The translations under genes and the position numbers were made by a program. DNA of 64,000 nucleotides from Lachnospiraceae bacterium NC2008 (GTDB lineage: Bacteria; Bacillota; Clostridia; Lachnospirales; Lachnospiraceae). A model generated the notes under the pieces. It had not been told where the DNA came from, did not search any database, and worked only from the letters and a program-made list of their open reading frames with translations. Positions 1 through 8,930 of this stretch are shown in pieces (the stretch's first letter is position 1; the number at the start of each line of letters is the position of its first letter). The DNA lies in contig JHWS01000002.1 in assembly GCA_000687675.1 (NCBI GenBank), forward strand, positions 248,001 through 312,000, read 5' to 3'.

Positions 1-466
1 GGCCAGGTGATACTCTGTATAATACGTCTTCAATATCACCTTCATCATCATTAGTTCCCATAAAGCATACATTCTCAGGAATAGCCATAGGACAACCTAT
101 GTATGATGCCTCATACTTTTTATTGTTATGTATAATATAGAATTTTTTAACGTATAATTTGCAATTTACCGATGTGAAATGACCCCAGATTTTTATACCA
201 TGATAGTCTTTGCATAAATCTGCAGCTTCATTTACAGTGACATCAATCTTAAAGCCTCCCTCAGGAAGAGGATCTTCAAGCATCGAATTAATAGAACCAT
301 TCCAGACTGGATATAATGCAAACTGATTTCTGTCAGCATTATAATTAACCGAGCTAAAATAAGCATATCCAATATGCTGAATAGGTAAAGCATTTATTCT
401 ATTGTCATATTCGTTAACACCCTCATTAAGTTTGCGATAAAACGAATAGTTTTGTCTTACCTTCAA
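1..466 (-). CDS. Unrecognised protein, partial (3' end lies beyond the window)
   Basis: One minus-strand frame stays open from about position 466 to the left edge, giving roughly 155 codons with ordinary composition for this genome. A TAG precedes it at about 470-472. The only start near the 5' end is a TTG at 464-466 with a poor ribosome site, so either it has a rare start or the 5' part has been lost by frameshift. The product is rich in aromatic and asparagine residues and contains stretches such as IGCPMAIPEN and VLYRVSPG. I recognise no domain or motif and assign no function. It is separated from the histidine phosphatase gene by about 100 bases. Confidence 0.5.
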   Translation of the reverse strand, partial: MKVRQNYSFYRKLNEGVNEYDNRINALPIQHIGYAYFSSVNYNADRNQFALYPVWNGSINSMLEDPLPEGGFKIDVTVNEAADLCKDYHGIKIWGHFTSVNCKLYVKKFYIIHNNKKYEASYIGCPMAIPENVCFMGTNDDEGDIEDVLYRVSPG

Positions 467-562
467 GGCCTATTTTCCCACTTTCGATAATTAATCTATT
501 TTAGTTTATCGCATTAGTGTTTCATAATCAACCAAAAGCACCATAAAATAAGGGTTTTAATA

Positions 563-1111
563 TCAAATAAGAGTTTTTAATTTGCAATTTTTAATATCTT
601 CTTTCCAAAAGTCCTTTAAAGATCTTTTGTAGAACTGGCATATTATGCTTGAATTCATGGCACCATGGCCTACAATAAGGACATCTTTTCCCTCTTTTAC
701 AAGAGGATATGCCTTTTCCTCAAGAAACTCCCCAGTTCTAGCCATAAGATGTTCAAGACTTTCAGCTGTTTCAGGTGCCTTGTAGTTTTCAGGTTCCATA
801 AATAAAGGCCTAATAGGATGATCTGGTTGTTCATAAACCCTTTGGGAACCTTCATAGTTACCAAAGCTCATCTCTTTAAGCCTTTCATCAAAATATATAG
901 GGACATTTCTTCCTTCAAGAAGAATCTCGGCTGTCTCTTTAGCTCTTACTAAAGGGGAGCAAAAACAAATATCAAAATTAATATCAGCGTATTCTCTGGC
1001 AGCATCTCTTGCCATCTGCCTTCCCTCATCATTTAGAGGAATATCAATCTGTCCTTGTAGTTTGTATAGTACATTCCAGTCTGTTCTACCGTGTCTTATA
1101 ACGTAAAGCAT
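563..1111 (-). CDS. Histidine phosphatase family protein (phosphoglycerate mutase-like)
   Basis: The 182-residue protein begins with the RHG signature (RHGRTDWN, catalytic His at residue 7) and keeps the second catalytic histidine in VGHGAMN near residue 148, both diagnostic of the histidine phosphatase superfamily. Other family residues include SPLVRAKETAEIL and an acidic residue in the LKEMSFGNYEG stretch. These enzymes form a phosphohistidine intermediate; substrates range from sugar phosphates to nucleotides, and the sequence does not tell which. The length is at the short end of the family. It lies 3 bases downstream of the degV gene, probably co-transcribed. Cytosolic, with no signal peptide. 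Confidence 0.85.
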   Translation of the reverse strand: MLYVIRHGRTDWNVLYKLQGQIDIPLNDEGRQMARDAAREYADINFDICFCSPLVRAKETAEILLEGRNVPIYFDERLKEMSFGNYEGSQRVYEQPDHPIRPLFMEPENYKAPETAESLEHLMARTGEFLEEKAYPLVKEGKDVLIVGHGAMNSSIICQFYKRSLKDFWKEDIKNCKLKTLI

Positions 1112-1114
1112 ATA

Positions 1115-1984
1115 TTACCTCTTATCTGTTAAGAAGAATAGTGCTACAGTTCCAACACCTGTATGAGAACCGATTACTGGTCCAATATAATTAATAAGCT
1201 GCGTCTCAAAGCCAAATCTTTCATGAACTTCGTTAGCAACAAATTTAGCATCTTCAAGGCAGTCGCTGTGGCTAATAAATACCTTTTGATCAACTTCTTT
1301 ATAAGTACCGATTCTCTGTTCCATCATATCAACAAGAGAAGTTAAAGATTTCTTTCTGCCACGGCATTTGCCAATATTAACAAGCTTACCTTCATCATCT
1401 ACGTGAAGAAGTGGCTTGATACCAACTACTGAACCAACAACAGCTGCCGACTTAGAAACACGGCCACCTCTGCAAAGATGGAATAAATCATCTACAGTAA
1501 AGAGATGTCCAATATTGCCTTTAAGATTCTCAAGTTCTCTTGCAGCATCTTCTATATTTTTACCTTCATCACGAAGCTTAACAGCAAAGTCAACTAATAA
1601 ACCAACACCAAGAGATGCGCAAAGGGAATCAACTACTATAACCTTGCACTCAGGATGTTCTTCCTCGAATTCTCTTGCAGCATTGTTACCACTTTGAACA
1701 GTACCACTTATACCTGAAGAACCGCCAATATAAAGAATTCTTGTATAGTCCTTATATATCTTTTCAAATGTTTCCTTAGCCTGAGCTGGATTAATCTGAG
1801 AAGTTGTTGGAAGAGCACCTGCTCTTATCTTATCGTAAAACTCTTTATCACCAATTTTGTTATCTTTATTATATTCAACGCCGTCTATAAGACATGTTAA
1901 CACCATGCATTCTACGTCATGTTCCTTAAGATAAGACTCAGGTAAATCTGATAAAGAATCTGTTACTATTTTAAATTCTGCCAT
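1115..1984 (-). CDS. DegV family fatty-acid-binding protein
   Basis: This 289-residue protein matches the DegV/FakB fold from end to end: N-terminal IVTDSLSDLP, the mid-protein SSGISGTVQSG, DSLCASLGVG, the CRGGRVSKSAA motif and C-terminal IGSHTGVGTVAL. DegV/FakB proteins hold a single fatty acid and, in Firmicutes with a FakA kinase, present it for phosphorylation and entry into phospholipid synthesis. No FakA homologue is seen in the window, so the partner is unknown. The gene probably forms a small operon with the downstream phosphatase. A second DegV domain occurs inside the kinase at 20747-24184, so the window has two copies of this fold in different contexts. Confidence 0.92.
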   Translation of the reverse strand: MAEFKIVTDSLSDLPESYLKEHDVECMVLTCLIDGVEYNKDNKIGDKEFYDKIRAGALPTTSQINPAQAKETFEKIYKDYTRILYIGGSSGISGTVQSGNNAAREFEEEHPECKVIVVDSLCASLGVGLLVDFAVKLRDEGKNIEDAARELENLKGNIGHLFTVDDLFHLCRGGRVSKSAAVVGSVVGIKPLLHVDDEGKLVNIGKCRGRKKSLTSLVDMMEQRIGTYKEVDQKVFISHSDCLEDAKFVANEVHERFGFETQLINYIGPVIGSHTGVGTVALFFLTDKR

Positions 1985-2098
1985 TCATTTTCCCCTTCGG
2001 ATTTCATAAACAATATTTATATAAATTTTAGCATTAGATAACCTAGTTTACAATACTAGATACGTTTTCTATAAACTAAACCAGAAACCGTGAAACAG

Positions 2099-2134
2099 GC
2101 ATAAAATAAGCATGTAGCACATAGCCACATGCTT
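2099..2134 (-). terminator. Rho-independent terminator after dut
   Basis: On the minus strand, arms AAGCATGT (2127-2134) and ACATGCTT (2108-2115) pair around a short loop and are followed by TATTTTATG. It lies just past the dut stop codon and would end the nrdD-nrdG-dut transcript. Confidence 0.65.
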
Positions 2135-2139
2135 AATAA

Positions 2140-2574
2140 TTAGTTCTTACCAGTACTTCCAAAACCACCTCTGTCAGGTGCATCAAGATGTTCAACTTCG
2201 TCAAATGTTATAGCTGGCTGATTTTCCATGATTCTAAACTGACATATTCTGTCATTAACATGAATTTCAGTATCTCTTACAGCAAGACAAGGCATAAACC
2301 ACTGATCATTATCACCGCAGTATGTATAATCAATAACACCCATATGATTTGTCTGAATTATACCGAAGTTCTTAAATGTTGAACTTCTAGGAACTACATG
2401 GGCTTCATACCCCTTTGGAAGTTGCATACCAACACCAAGAGGAACTAAAGCAAACTCACCTTTTTTAAGACCAAAGTCCTTAGCTGCTCTAAGATCAATC
2501 CAATCTGATTTTCCATCTATATATCTAAGCTTTTCTATTTCGTCTGAAAAATATTTAATCTTAATCGTTTCCAT
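2140..2574 (-). CDS. dut: dUTP diphosphatase (trimeric dUTPase family)
   Basis: The protein of 144 residues carries the dUTPase motifs in order: PRSST (motif 2), GVIDYTYCG (motif 3, containing the catalytic Asp), ICQFRI (motif 4) and the C-terminal glycine-rich RGGFGSTG (motif 5) that closes over the nucleotide. It hydrolyses dUTP to dUMP and diphosphate, keeping uracil out of DNA and feeding thymidylate synthesis. It is the last gene of an apparent nrdD-nrdG-dut operon, 23 bases after nrdG, a logical grouping for dNTP supply. Motif 3 has YTYCG where many enzymes have an arginine (YRG); the rest of the active site looks complete. Confidence 0.9.
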   Translation of the reverse strand: METIKIKYFSDEIEKLRYIDGKSDWIDLRAAKDFGLKKGEFALVPLGVGMQLPKGYEAHVVPRSSTFKNFGIIQTNHMGVIDYTYCGDNDQWFMPCLAVRDTEIHVNDRICQFRIMENQPAITFDEVEHLDAPDRGGFGSTGKN

Positions 2575-2597
2575 TTTAAGAAACCTTTCTATATTTT

Positions 2598-3116
2598 TTA
2601 GTATCTCTTACTGTAATCTCCGCAGTGAAGTATTGGTGTAAGTATATCCGGTGAACCAAGTGTTCTCTTAACATCAATAACTTTCTGGTTCTTTGATCCC
2701 TTCCACATAAGGGTATTATCCTTCTCTTCTATCTTGAACTCACCATCAACAACTACATCAAGATAGTTAACGATTTCTTCTTCGTATATGTCTTTCCAGC
2801 AATAACCTGTATATAACCAGATAGTCTTGTCAGGATATTTTTCTCTAATCTCTTTTGCAAGAGCAAGAACACCATCTCTGTTAGCACTATGAAGTGGGTC
2901 ACCACCAGAAAATGTTATTCCTGAAATATATGATTTATCTAACTGATCAAAAATTTCTTTTTTAGCTGCCTCGTCAAATGGAAGTCCACCATTAGGATCC
3001 CAGGTCATAGGATTCTGGCACTCTTTACAGCAGTGTGAGCATCCAGCAACCCAAAGAACAACTCTAAGACCATCGCCATTATTCATGTCGTCTTTTGTAA
3101 TATTATGATATCTCAT
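2598..3116 (-). CDS. nrdG: Anaerobic ribonucleotide reductase-activating protein (radical SAM)
   Basis: This 172-residue protein has the CX3CX2C radical SAM cluster site (C26, C30, C33 in [11 protein letters not shown]) followed by the SAM-binding SGGDPL motif. NrdG uses a [4Fe-4S] cluster and S-adenosylmethionine to install the glycyl radical on NrdD. It lies 24 bases downstream of nrdD on the same strand, the standard arrangement, and is followed by dut. The length is normal for NrdG. The activation works only without oxygen, which supports an anaerobic lifestyle. Confidence 0.95.
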   Translation of the reverse strand: MRYHNITKDDMNNGDGLRVVLWVAGCSHCCKECQNPMTWDPNGGLPFDEAAKKEIFDQLDKSYISGITFSGGDPLHSANRDGVLALAKEIREKYPDKTIWLYTGYCWKDIYEEEIVNYLDVVVDGEFKIEEKDNTLMWKGSKNQKVIDVKRTLGSPDILTPILHCGDYSKRY

Positions 3117-3140
3117 GATAAAGCCCCTCTTACTTTACTA

Positions 3141-5303
3141 TTACATAGATTTTCTTTCAGCAATTTCTGCCATCTTGGCATCATTAAGTCTAGTATCACC
3201 ATGTACTCTAGAGTAAGAAAGATAACCATTCATTCGATCTATCTTAGTAAGGTTACGGCTACCACAAACTGGACAAACATCCATCTCAAGCTCTTCATGA
3301 CCACAGTCGTCGCAGTAAGCAAGCGAAAGGTTAACACCTTCATAGAAACCATATTCCATAGCACGTCTGATTAATGTCTTAACAGCTTCTGTATTGTAAT
3401 CGATAGGATATTTTACATACTGAATCTTTCCACCGTTGCAAAGTTCCCAGAATCTTCCTTCAAGATCCTGTTTCTGAATAGGTGTTATATCCTCTGTAAC
3501 ATGACAGTGGAATGAATTTGAAACATATTCTCTATCAGATACACCTTCGATTATGCCGTATTTCTTTCTAAACTGCTTAACCTGAAGACCGCAAAGGTTC
3601 TCAGCTGGAGTTCCATATATAGCATAAAGATTATGATCTTCTTCCTTGAACTTATTAACCATATCATTGATATGCTGCATAACTTCAAGAGCGAACTTGC
3701 CATCTTCTACAAGAGACTTACCATTGTAAAGCATCTGAAGTTCATTAAGAGCAGTAATACCAAATGATGCAGTTGCAGCCTTAAGAAGAGGCTTAATCTT
3801 ATCTGTAAGCTTAAGATTACCGTAGAGGAAACCTCCTTCACAGTAAGCAAGTGGATTAGTAGATGCTCTCATCTCACCAAGATAAGCATATGTTCTAATA
3901 TGAAGCTGTCTAATTAACTGGAGATAGTAATCAAGAACTTCATAGAAGTCTCTGCTCTCCTGTCTAGACTTAGCAAGAATCATAGGTAAATGTAAAGAAA
4001 CAGCACCTATATTAAATCTACCTACAAAGATTGGTGTATCCTTATCATCTGCTGGATACATACCACCTCTTTCATACCAAGGTGAAAGGAAGGCTCTACA
4101 TCCCATAGGTGATATAACCTTACCGTACTGCTTGTACATACTAGCTATATAACCCTTACCTGTAAGTGAAAGCCAGTCAGGATACATAGTCTTAGCTGAA
4201 CACTCAACACCTGCAAGGAATACATCTTCAAGTTCCTTACCTGGTCCGTGAAGATTCTCATCATATAAGAATACAATCTTAGGGAAAAGAACTGGCTTCT
4301 TATGTTCTGACTTACCCTGACCAACACGTCTTACATTGAGCATATTGATAGTAGCCATCTTTTCAAAACGTCCCTTACCAATACCTGCTGTAACAGTGAT
4401 AAATGGATAGTCACCTCTACTTGAAGCAACAGTATTAAACTTATATTCCCATCCCTGGAAGCCCTGCTGGAATTCTTTCTCAACATCAGCTGTAGCCTGC
4501 TTCTCACAAAGCTCATCAGATATTCCAAGGTTCTTATATTTCTCTATATATTTCTTGTATGATTTTTCAGCGTATGGAGCTAAGATCTTATCAACTTCAG
4601 GAACTGTGAAACCACCATACTGCTGTGAAGCTGCTGAAAGAACAATATCACCAATAACGTCAAATGCTACGTCAAGTGTTTTAGGCTCGTTATACCAGAT
4701 ATTACCCATCTCAAAACCGCCCTTAAGTACCTTTTCAACATTGAAAAGACAGCAGTTCATAGTATCTCTTCTTGCAGACATATCGTGGATATAGATATAA
4801 CCATCTCTTGCTGCCTGAAGTTCTTCAGTTGTAAGGAAGAATTTCTGATAAAGTTCTTTATTGAACTGGTTAAAGATAAGACTTCTCTTAGTAGAAACTA
4901 AAGCAGAGTCTGTGTTGGCATTCTCCTTATCACCAACATACATGATAGACTGACTCTTCTTATAAACGTCATCCATCATACGTACGAAATCCTGCTTGTA
5001 GTTACGATAATCTCTATAGCTCTTAGCAACAACAGGCTTAACCTGTTCAAGAGCACTTTCAACTATATTATGCATTGTAGGGATTGGGATTCTATCTACT
5101 CCCATCTCATCTACTGTATCTATAACATATTTGCAGATTGTTTCTTTTTCTGCGTCAGTAAATTCTGTAAGAGCTCTGTATGCTGACTTTCCTACAGCAT
5201 TGATAACCTTCTGAACATTAAACTCTTCAAGACAGTTGTCTTTTTTTACTACTTTTACCGGTAATTTTGTCTTAAACTTTTCCCCGTAATTTACTTCACC
5301 CAT
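3141..5303 (-). CDS. nrdD: Anaerobic ribonucleoside-triphosphate reductase, class III
   Basis: The 720-residue enzyme reduces ribonucleoside triphosphates to deoxy forms using a glycyl radical. It starts with an ATP-cone regulatory domain (about residues 15-105, VVKKDNCLEEFNVQKV onward), followed by the large barrel domain. Near the C terminus it has a zinc site of four cysteines (C664, C667, C677, C680) and the radical glycine at G693 in RMNGYLS. Many NrdD proteins have RxCGYL at this site; here Asn replaces the Cys before the Gly. The protein is about the usual length. It heads an operon with nrdG and dut, driven by a consensus promoter with an NrdR-like dyad at the start site. Confidence 0.95.
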   Translation of the reverse strand: MGEVNYGEKFKTKLPVKVVKKDNCLEEFNVQKVINAVGKSAYRALTEFTDAEKETICKYVIDTVDEMGVDRIPIPTMHNIVESALEQVKPVVAKSYRDYRNYKQDFVRMMDDVYKKSQSIMYVGDKENANTDSALVSTKRSLIFNQFNKELYQKFFLTTEELQAARDGYIYIHDMSARRDTMNCCLFNVEKVLKGGFEMGNIWYNEPKTLDVAFDVIGDIVLSAASQQYGGFTVPEVDKILAPYAEKSYKKYIEKYKNLGISDELCEKQATADVEKEFQQGFQGWEYKFNTVASSRGDYPFITVTAGIGKGRFEKMATINMLNVRRVGQGKSEHKKPVLFPKIVFLYDENLHGPGKELEDVFLAGVECSAKTMYPDWLSLTGKGYIASMYKQYGKVISPMGCRAFLSPWYERGGMYPADDKDTPIFVGRFNIGAVSLHLPMILAKSRQESRDFYEVLDYYLQLIRQLHIRTYAYLGEMRASTNPLAYCEGGFLYGNLKLTDKIKPLLKAATASFGITALNELQMLYNGKSLVEDGKFALEVMQHINDMVNKFKEEDHNLYAIYGTPAENLCGLQVKQFRKKYGIIEGVSDREYVSNSFHCHVTEDITPIQKQDLEGRFWELCNGGKIQYVKYPIDYNTEAVKTLIRRAMEYGFYEGVNLSLAYCDDCGHEELEMDVCPVCGSRNLTKIDRMNGYLSYSRVHGDTRLNDAKMAEIAERKSM

Positions 5304-5351
5304 TTTAAACTTTCATCCTTTCAGCAATACATCATATAGTTTTTAATAAAA

Positions 5352-5381
5352 AACATTGCCACAATATCTTGTGGCAATGTT
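5352..5381. promoter_or_regulatory. Perfect 13-bp dyad with embedded NrdR-box-like sequence
   Basis: Positions 5352-5364 and 5369-5381 are perfect inverted repeats around a 4-bp centre. The inner 16 bp (CCACAATATCTTGTGG, 5359-5374) match 13 of 16 positions of the published NrdR box (acaCwAtATaTwGtgt). The dyad overlaps the predicted nrdD transcription start (about 5376), where a repressor would block initiation. On the minus strand it is followed by six T residues, so a terminator role is the alternative. Confidence 0.6.
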
Positions 5382-5382
5382 A

Positions 5383-5411
5383 ATTATAGAAAAAGTAAAA
5401 TTCTCTGTCAA
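5383..5411 (-). promoter_or_regulatory. Sigma-A promoter of nrdD-nrdG-dut
   Basis: On the minus strand TTGACA (5406-5411) and TATAAT (5383-5388) are separated by exactly 17 bases. Both hexamers are perfect consensus. Predicted start is near 5376, about 73 bases before the nrdD ATG. Confidence 0.8.
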
Positions 5412-5490
5412 TATATTATTATGTAAATCAAAATTATATTTTTAAAATTCTTTATTTATAAGGCTTTCAGCCCATAAATTATAATTTCTT

Positions 5491-6480
5491 CTATTCAGAA
5501 AGCATATAAATCTGGCCTATGTAATCATGATAAGCTGTGCGTATATCTTGTGGCGCTGTAATTTTAGCCCTATGACCAAGTCCAGCCAGATAACCATAGA
5601 ACTGACCTGAACAGGCAACAGATACTGTAACAGTAAATGTTGTATCTGATTTTTTGGCAATCATGGCATCCTTACCGAATCTATCTATAATTACACCAAT
5701 AAGTTCATTGTTACATTCAAGGGTAACCTTCCTAACTTCACCGCCAAACATACCAAACACACCATTGGTATAAGCAGCTATATCAAACTTATCAAATAGT
5801 TCACTATATGTACGATTATTATCTGTTTCGTCAATAGACTTCATTCTATCAACTCTATAATGCTTGATGATTCCAACCTTCTCATCAACACCTACAAGAT
5901 AATAATTCTCATTAGCCCATACAAGATAATAAGGGCTTACATGATAGAGCTGGCCATTCTTCTTAGGAGAGAGCTCCTTCTTAGTTGTATATTCATAGTA
6001 CTGGAATGTAACTGCCTTATCTTCATTAATCGCATGATGGAGTTTATCTACACTATAAAATACAGTTTCATTTTCAGATTTAACCCTGTTTGTAACATAA
6101 ACAGTTCTAGAAAGCTGTCTGGCTTCATGAATATCAGTAAGATTTTCTAACTTCTTAATTAAATCTCTGGACTTCTTTGCTGATAAGAATCTTGATGCCT
6201 GAACCATATCAACAAGCATCTTAAGTTCAGCCAGTTCAAATTCTCTGGACATTAAAAAATATCCACCGCTAGTTCTTGAAGAGTTATAACCTATATCAAG
6301 CCCAAAATCTTTTAAAGCCTCAATATCAGTATATATACTCTTTCTTTCAGCCTTGATATCATAACTACCAAGCTGTTTTATTAGTTCTACAGTGGATATT
6401 GGATGATCTTCATCCGTTTGTTCATATAATATTTTAGAAATATAAAGAAGCTTAAGCTTCTGATTTTCTGACTTTGCCAT
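5491..6480 (-). CDS. WYL-domain transcriptional regulator
   Basis: The protein of 329 residues has an N-terminal winged helix-turn-helix (about residues 8-75, with PISTVELIKQL and ERKSIYTDIEAL) followed by a WYL sensor domain (about residues 140-230, with the family pattern SPYYLVWANENYYLVG) and a C-terminal WCX-like extension. WYL regulators bind nucleotides or single-stranded nucleic acid and control DNA-damage, phage-defence or metabolic genes. The target is not evident here. A 58-residue membrane protein gene ends 2 bases upstream, so the two are probably translated from one mRNA. A DNA-damage link is possible because rnhA and a MutS-like gene lie upstream, but that is inference. Confidence 0.85.
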   Translation of the reverse strand: MAKSENQKLKLLYISKILYEQTDEDHPISTVELIKQLGSYDIKAERKSIYTDIEALKDFGLDIGYNSSRTSGGYFLMSREFELAELKMLVDMVQASRFLSAKKSRDLIKKLENLTDIHEARQLSRTVYVTNRVKSENETVFYSVDKLHHAINEDKAVTFQYYEYTTKKELSPKKNGQLYHVSPYYLVWANENYYLVGVDEKVGIIKHYRVDRMKSIDETDNNRTYSELFDKFDIAAYTNGVFGMFGGEVRKVTLECNNELIGVIIDRFGKDAMIAKKSDTTFTVTVSVACSGQFYGYLAGLGHRAKITAPQDIRTAYHDYIGQIYMLSE

Positions 6481-6482
6481 AA

Positions 6483-6659
6483 TTAAGCCTTAGCATCATC
6501 ATTTACAGTTTCAGTAACCGCCTGCGCAGCTGCTTTGCTATCTTTAGCCTTTCTAGTCTTAACTCCAATAAGGAAAGCTATAACTATAACAGCAATAAAC
6601 ACTACATATACAAGAAGATATGATGCAAATGTGTTTAAAAATGCAATAAAGTTGTCCAT
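6483..6659 (-). CDS. Small single-pass membrane protein (58 aa)
   Basis: A short minus-strand reading frame begins at ATG 6657-6659 behind a good ribosome site (GGAGGAATT directly upstream) and ends with TAA at 6483-6485, two bases before the WYL regulator start. The product has a hydrophobic helix at about residues 13-33 (rich in Val, Ile and Leu), then a basic stretch (KTRKAKDSK) and an acidic, alanine-rich tail, so the C terminus should lie in the cytoplasm. I do not recognise the family. The tight spacing suggests translational coupling with the regulator. Confidence 0.7.
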   Translation of the reverse strand: MDNFIAFLNTFASYLLVYVVFIAVIVIAFLIGVKTRKAKDSKAAAQAVTETVNDDAKA

Positions 6660-6710
6660 AATTCCTCCATTTAATACCCTTTTATCAGGTCCAAACTAAT
6701 TTACATAATT

Positions 6711-7190
6711 TTAACATTGGTCTAAATTATCGTCAAGAAGTTCAGAGCCATCTGCAGCGCTTGTAGCAAGGAAATCACATCTTTCATTAAGTGGATGACC
6801 ATTATGTCCCTTAACCCATTTGAAGGTTACATTATGAGGTTTCATAGCCTCAAGGAGTCTCTTCCATAAGTCAACATTCTTAACTGGTTCATTCTTACCA
6901 CGCTTCCAGCCTTTTTTTATCCAGCCTTCTACCCAATGCTGGTTAAATGCATCTGTTACATACTTTGAATCAGAAACAAGGGTAACATTGCAAGGTTTTG
7001 TAAGAGCTTCAAGACCAACTATAACCGCCATAAGTTCCATTCTGTTATTAGTAGTTTTCTTATAGCCAGCACTTAATTCTTTTTCATGAAGTTGTCCCTT
7101 TGAATCAATAAATTGAAGTACTGTGCCGTATCCACCTGGTCCATCAGGGTTACCTCTTGCAGCGCCATCTGTATATATTGTTATATCCAT
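6711..7190 (-). CDS. rnhA: Ribonuclease HI
   Basis: The 159-residue protein holds the complete RNase HI active site: D8 (YTDGAARGNP), E52 (NNRMELMAV), D74 (LVSDSKYV) and D139 (NERCDFLA), plus the basic handle region around WIKKGWKRGK. It cleaves the RNA strand of RNA-DNA hybrids, removing R-loops and primers. It lies 9 bases downstream of the MutS-like gene on the same strand. RNase HII (rnhB) is also present at 42509-43264, so the cell has both types. Confidence 0.95.
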   Translation of the reverse strand: MDITIYTDGAARGNPDGPGGYGTVLQFIDSKGQLHEKELSAGYKKTTNNRMELMAVIVGLEALTKPCNVTLVSDSKYVTDAFNQHWVEGWIKKGWKRGKNEPVKNVDLWKRLLEAMKPHNVTFKWVKGHNGHPLNERCDFLATSAADGSELLDDNLDQC

Positions 7191-7199
7191 AATATTCTC

Positions 7200-8918
7200 C
7201 TATACAAGTTTCCAATCGCCGTTTTGGCTAAATATTTCTGCCATCTTCTTGGCATTGTCAGTAATATCAGAGCCAAAGCCAAGACTTCTAAGAAGCTCTA
7301 TAGCATTGCGGCTTGTAGCCTTTCCTTTATTAAGCTTGTAGTTAAATGTTATATCACCATCACTTATATCCTCTTCAAAGTGATAGTTATTATATTTATC
7401 TTCTAATAAAGAAGTAAGCTCTATATCATGTGTTGCAGCATAGCAACTAATATTATTAGACTCGAAGTATTTAAGTATCTGACTTGATGCTGCTATACGT
7501 TCAACAGTGTTGGTTCCTCTAAGAACTTCATCTACAAAGGCTATAATACTGCCTTTAACCATATCTTTAGCTTCTAGTATACGCTTTATAGCCTTAATCT
7601 CAGCCATATAATATGAATCACCTTTTAATAGGTTATCACTAAGGGACATGGACGAATAAACATATAAATCTTTAGATGAAAATGTATCTGCACAAACAGT
7701 AACTATAGTTTGCCCCATTATTATGCCAAGGGCTACTGTTCTAAGGAAGGTTGATTTACCTGAGGCATTGGAACCTGTAAGAAGCATACAAGAACCTGCA
7801 TCAAAGGAGTTCTTTACTGGATTTTCAATATATGGATGATACATATTTTTAGCTTTGATACCAATGCTGCCCTCCTCGTATGCCGGCTTACACCATGCAT
7901 CAAGAGCTTCTCTATATGAACCAATTGCAATAATAGAATCAAAATATCCAAGATTACCTATTAATCTATCAACATCATCATATGATGCATCCAGATTCTT
8001 AATCATCTTATTAAACATAATAAGATCAAAGTGGGTAAGCATATTAAAGTAGTCTCTTAAAAATGAGAATATGCTTTGTCCTCCATAGGCCGATGCAAAT
8101 ACAAAACCACTTTTCTTTGCAAACGGCTTAAGAGCCTGGGTAGCATTTTCCACAAGATTTATACGATTAGAAAGTGCCTGGCTTTCCTTAAAATCATCTT
8201 TATATCCAGTTATATTTTTTCCTGCCTTATATAATCCCATTACATATTTAAGAGAGTTCATATAAGGAAGAATCTCACTTTTTATTCTGTAATAAGAAAG
8301 AATATTATAAGATATAGCTGCTATTACTAATATGATACCTATACCTGTAGAAATAAATATCATAGCAATAGAAACTATAAGAAATAATAGACTGAATATA
8401 TGTGTGCCACTCTTACATTTATCAGCTATTGAAGAGGTGTAGTCAAGATGGTCATATATAGAATTATTGTCGTACTTACCTATGCCAGCTAATTCTTCCT
8501 GTATCTTAACCCTAATATCCTGACGGCTATTATCAGCCATAAAACAAATATCATTATCAAGACCTACTCTATCTTCATTATTATGAATAGGTTTTCTAAG
8601 CATATAATAAAGATACTCTTCACCGCAGGATGACTGAGTACTATTAAGCATAGTAAACAACCTGTCCATATCAAGATCATGCCAGGTTATATCATCTATA
8701 AGTACACTATTATCATTATGTTTATTAAGATATCCCTTTAGGCCATCAAATCTAAGTGGGGATACCTTTTTCTTATTAATACGTCCGTAAGAAGTTTTTA
8801 TTCTTTTAAGAATCTTATTTCTCTTTTCTTTCTTCTCTCTTATTCCAAGAAGGGTAAGAATAATCACGAAAAATAATACAACTCCAAGGACAATTAAGCT
8901 TTTTTCTTCGTTAGTCAT
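7200..8918 (-). CDS. Membrane-anchored MutS-like ATPase
   Basis: This 572-residue protein ends in a clear MutS-type ATPase: Walker A TGSNASGKST (about 381-390), Walker B IIAFVDE (458-464) and the following RGTNTVER loop. It lacks the N-terminal mismatch-recognition domain of true MutS. Instead it has a hydrophobic segment at residues 10-27 followed by a very basic patch, and a second hydrophobic block at 174-207 long enough for two membrane passes. Such MutS-related proteins occur in Firmicutes, but their role is not settled. It is neither MutS1 nor MutS2 (no Smr domain or KOW region). The gene lies between cdd and rnhA, all on the same strand. Confidence 0.85.
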   Translation of the reverse strand: MTNEEKSLIVLGVVLFFVIILTLLGIREKKEKRNKILKRIKTSYGRINKKKVSPLRFDGLKGYLNKHNDNSVLIDDITWHDLDMDRLFTMLNSTQSSCGEEYLYYMLRKPIHNNEDRVGLDNDICFMADNSRQDIRVKIQEELAGIGKYDNNSIYDHLDYTSSIADKCKSGTHIFSLLFLIVSIAMIFISTGIGIILVIAAISYNILSYYRIKSEILPYMNSLKYVMGLYKAGKNITGYKDDFKESQALSNRINLVENATQALKPFAKKSGFVFASAYGGQSIFSFLRDYFNMLTHFDLIMFNKMIKNLDASYDDVDRLIGNLGYFDSIIAIGSYREALDAWCKPAYEEGSIGIKAKNMYHPYIENPVKNSFDAGSCMLLTGSNASGKSTFLRTVALGIIMGQTIVTVCADTFSSKDLYVYSSMSLSDNLLKGDSYYMAEIKAIKRILEAKDMVKGSIIAFVDEVLRGTNTVERIAASSQILKYFESNNISCYAATHDIELTSLLEDKYNNYHFEEDISDGDITFNYKLNKGKATSRNAIELLRSLGFGSDITDNAKKMAEIFSQNGDWKLV

Positions 8919-8930
8919 GTATATACCTAA

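Noticed and set aside
5352-5381. Hairpin as a plain terminator of the WYL gene
   Set aside because: It lies downstream of a consensus promoter for nrdD, at its start point, so it would abort nrdD transcripts; an operator explains it better, though a dual role is not excluded.
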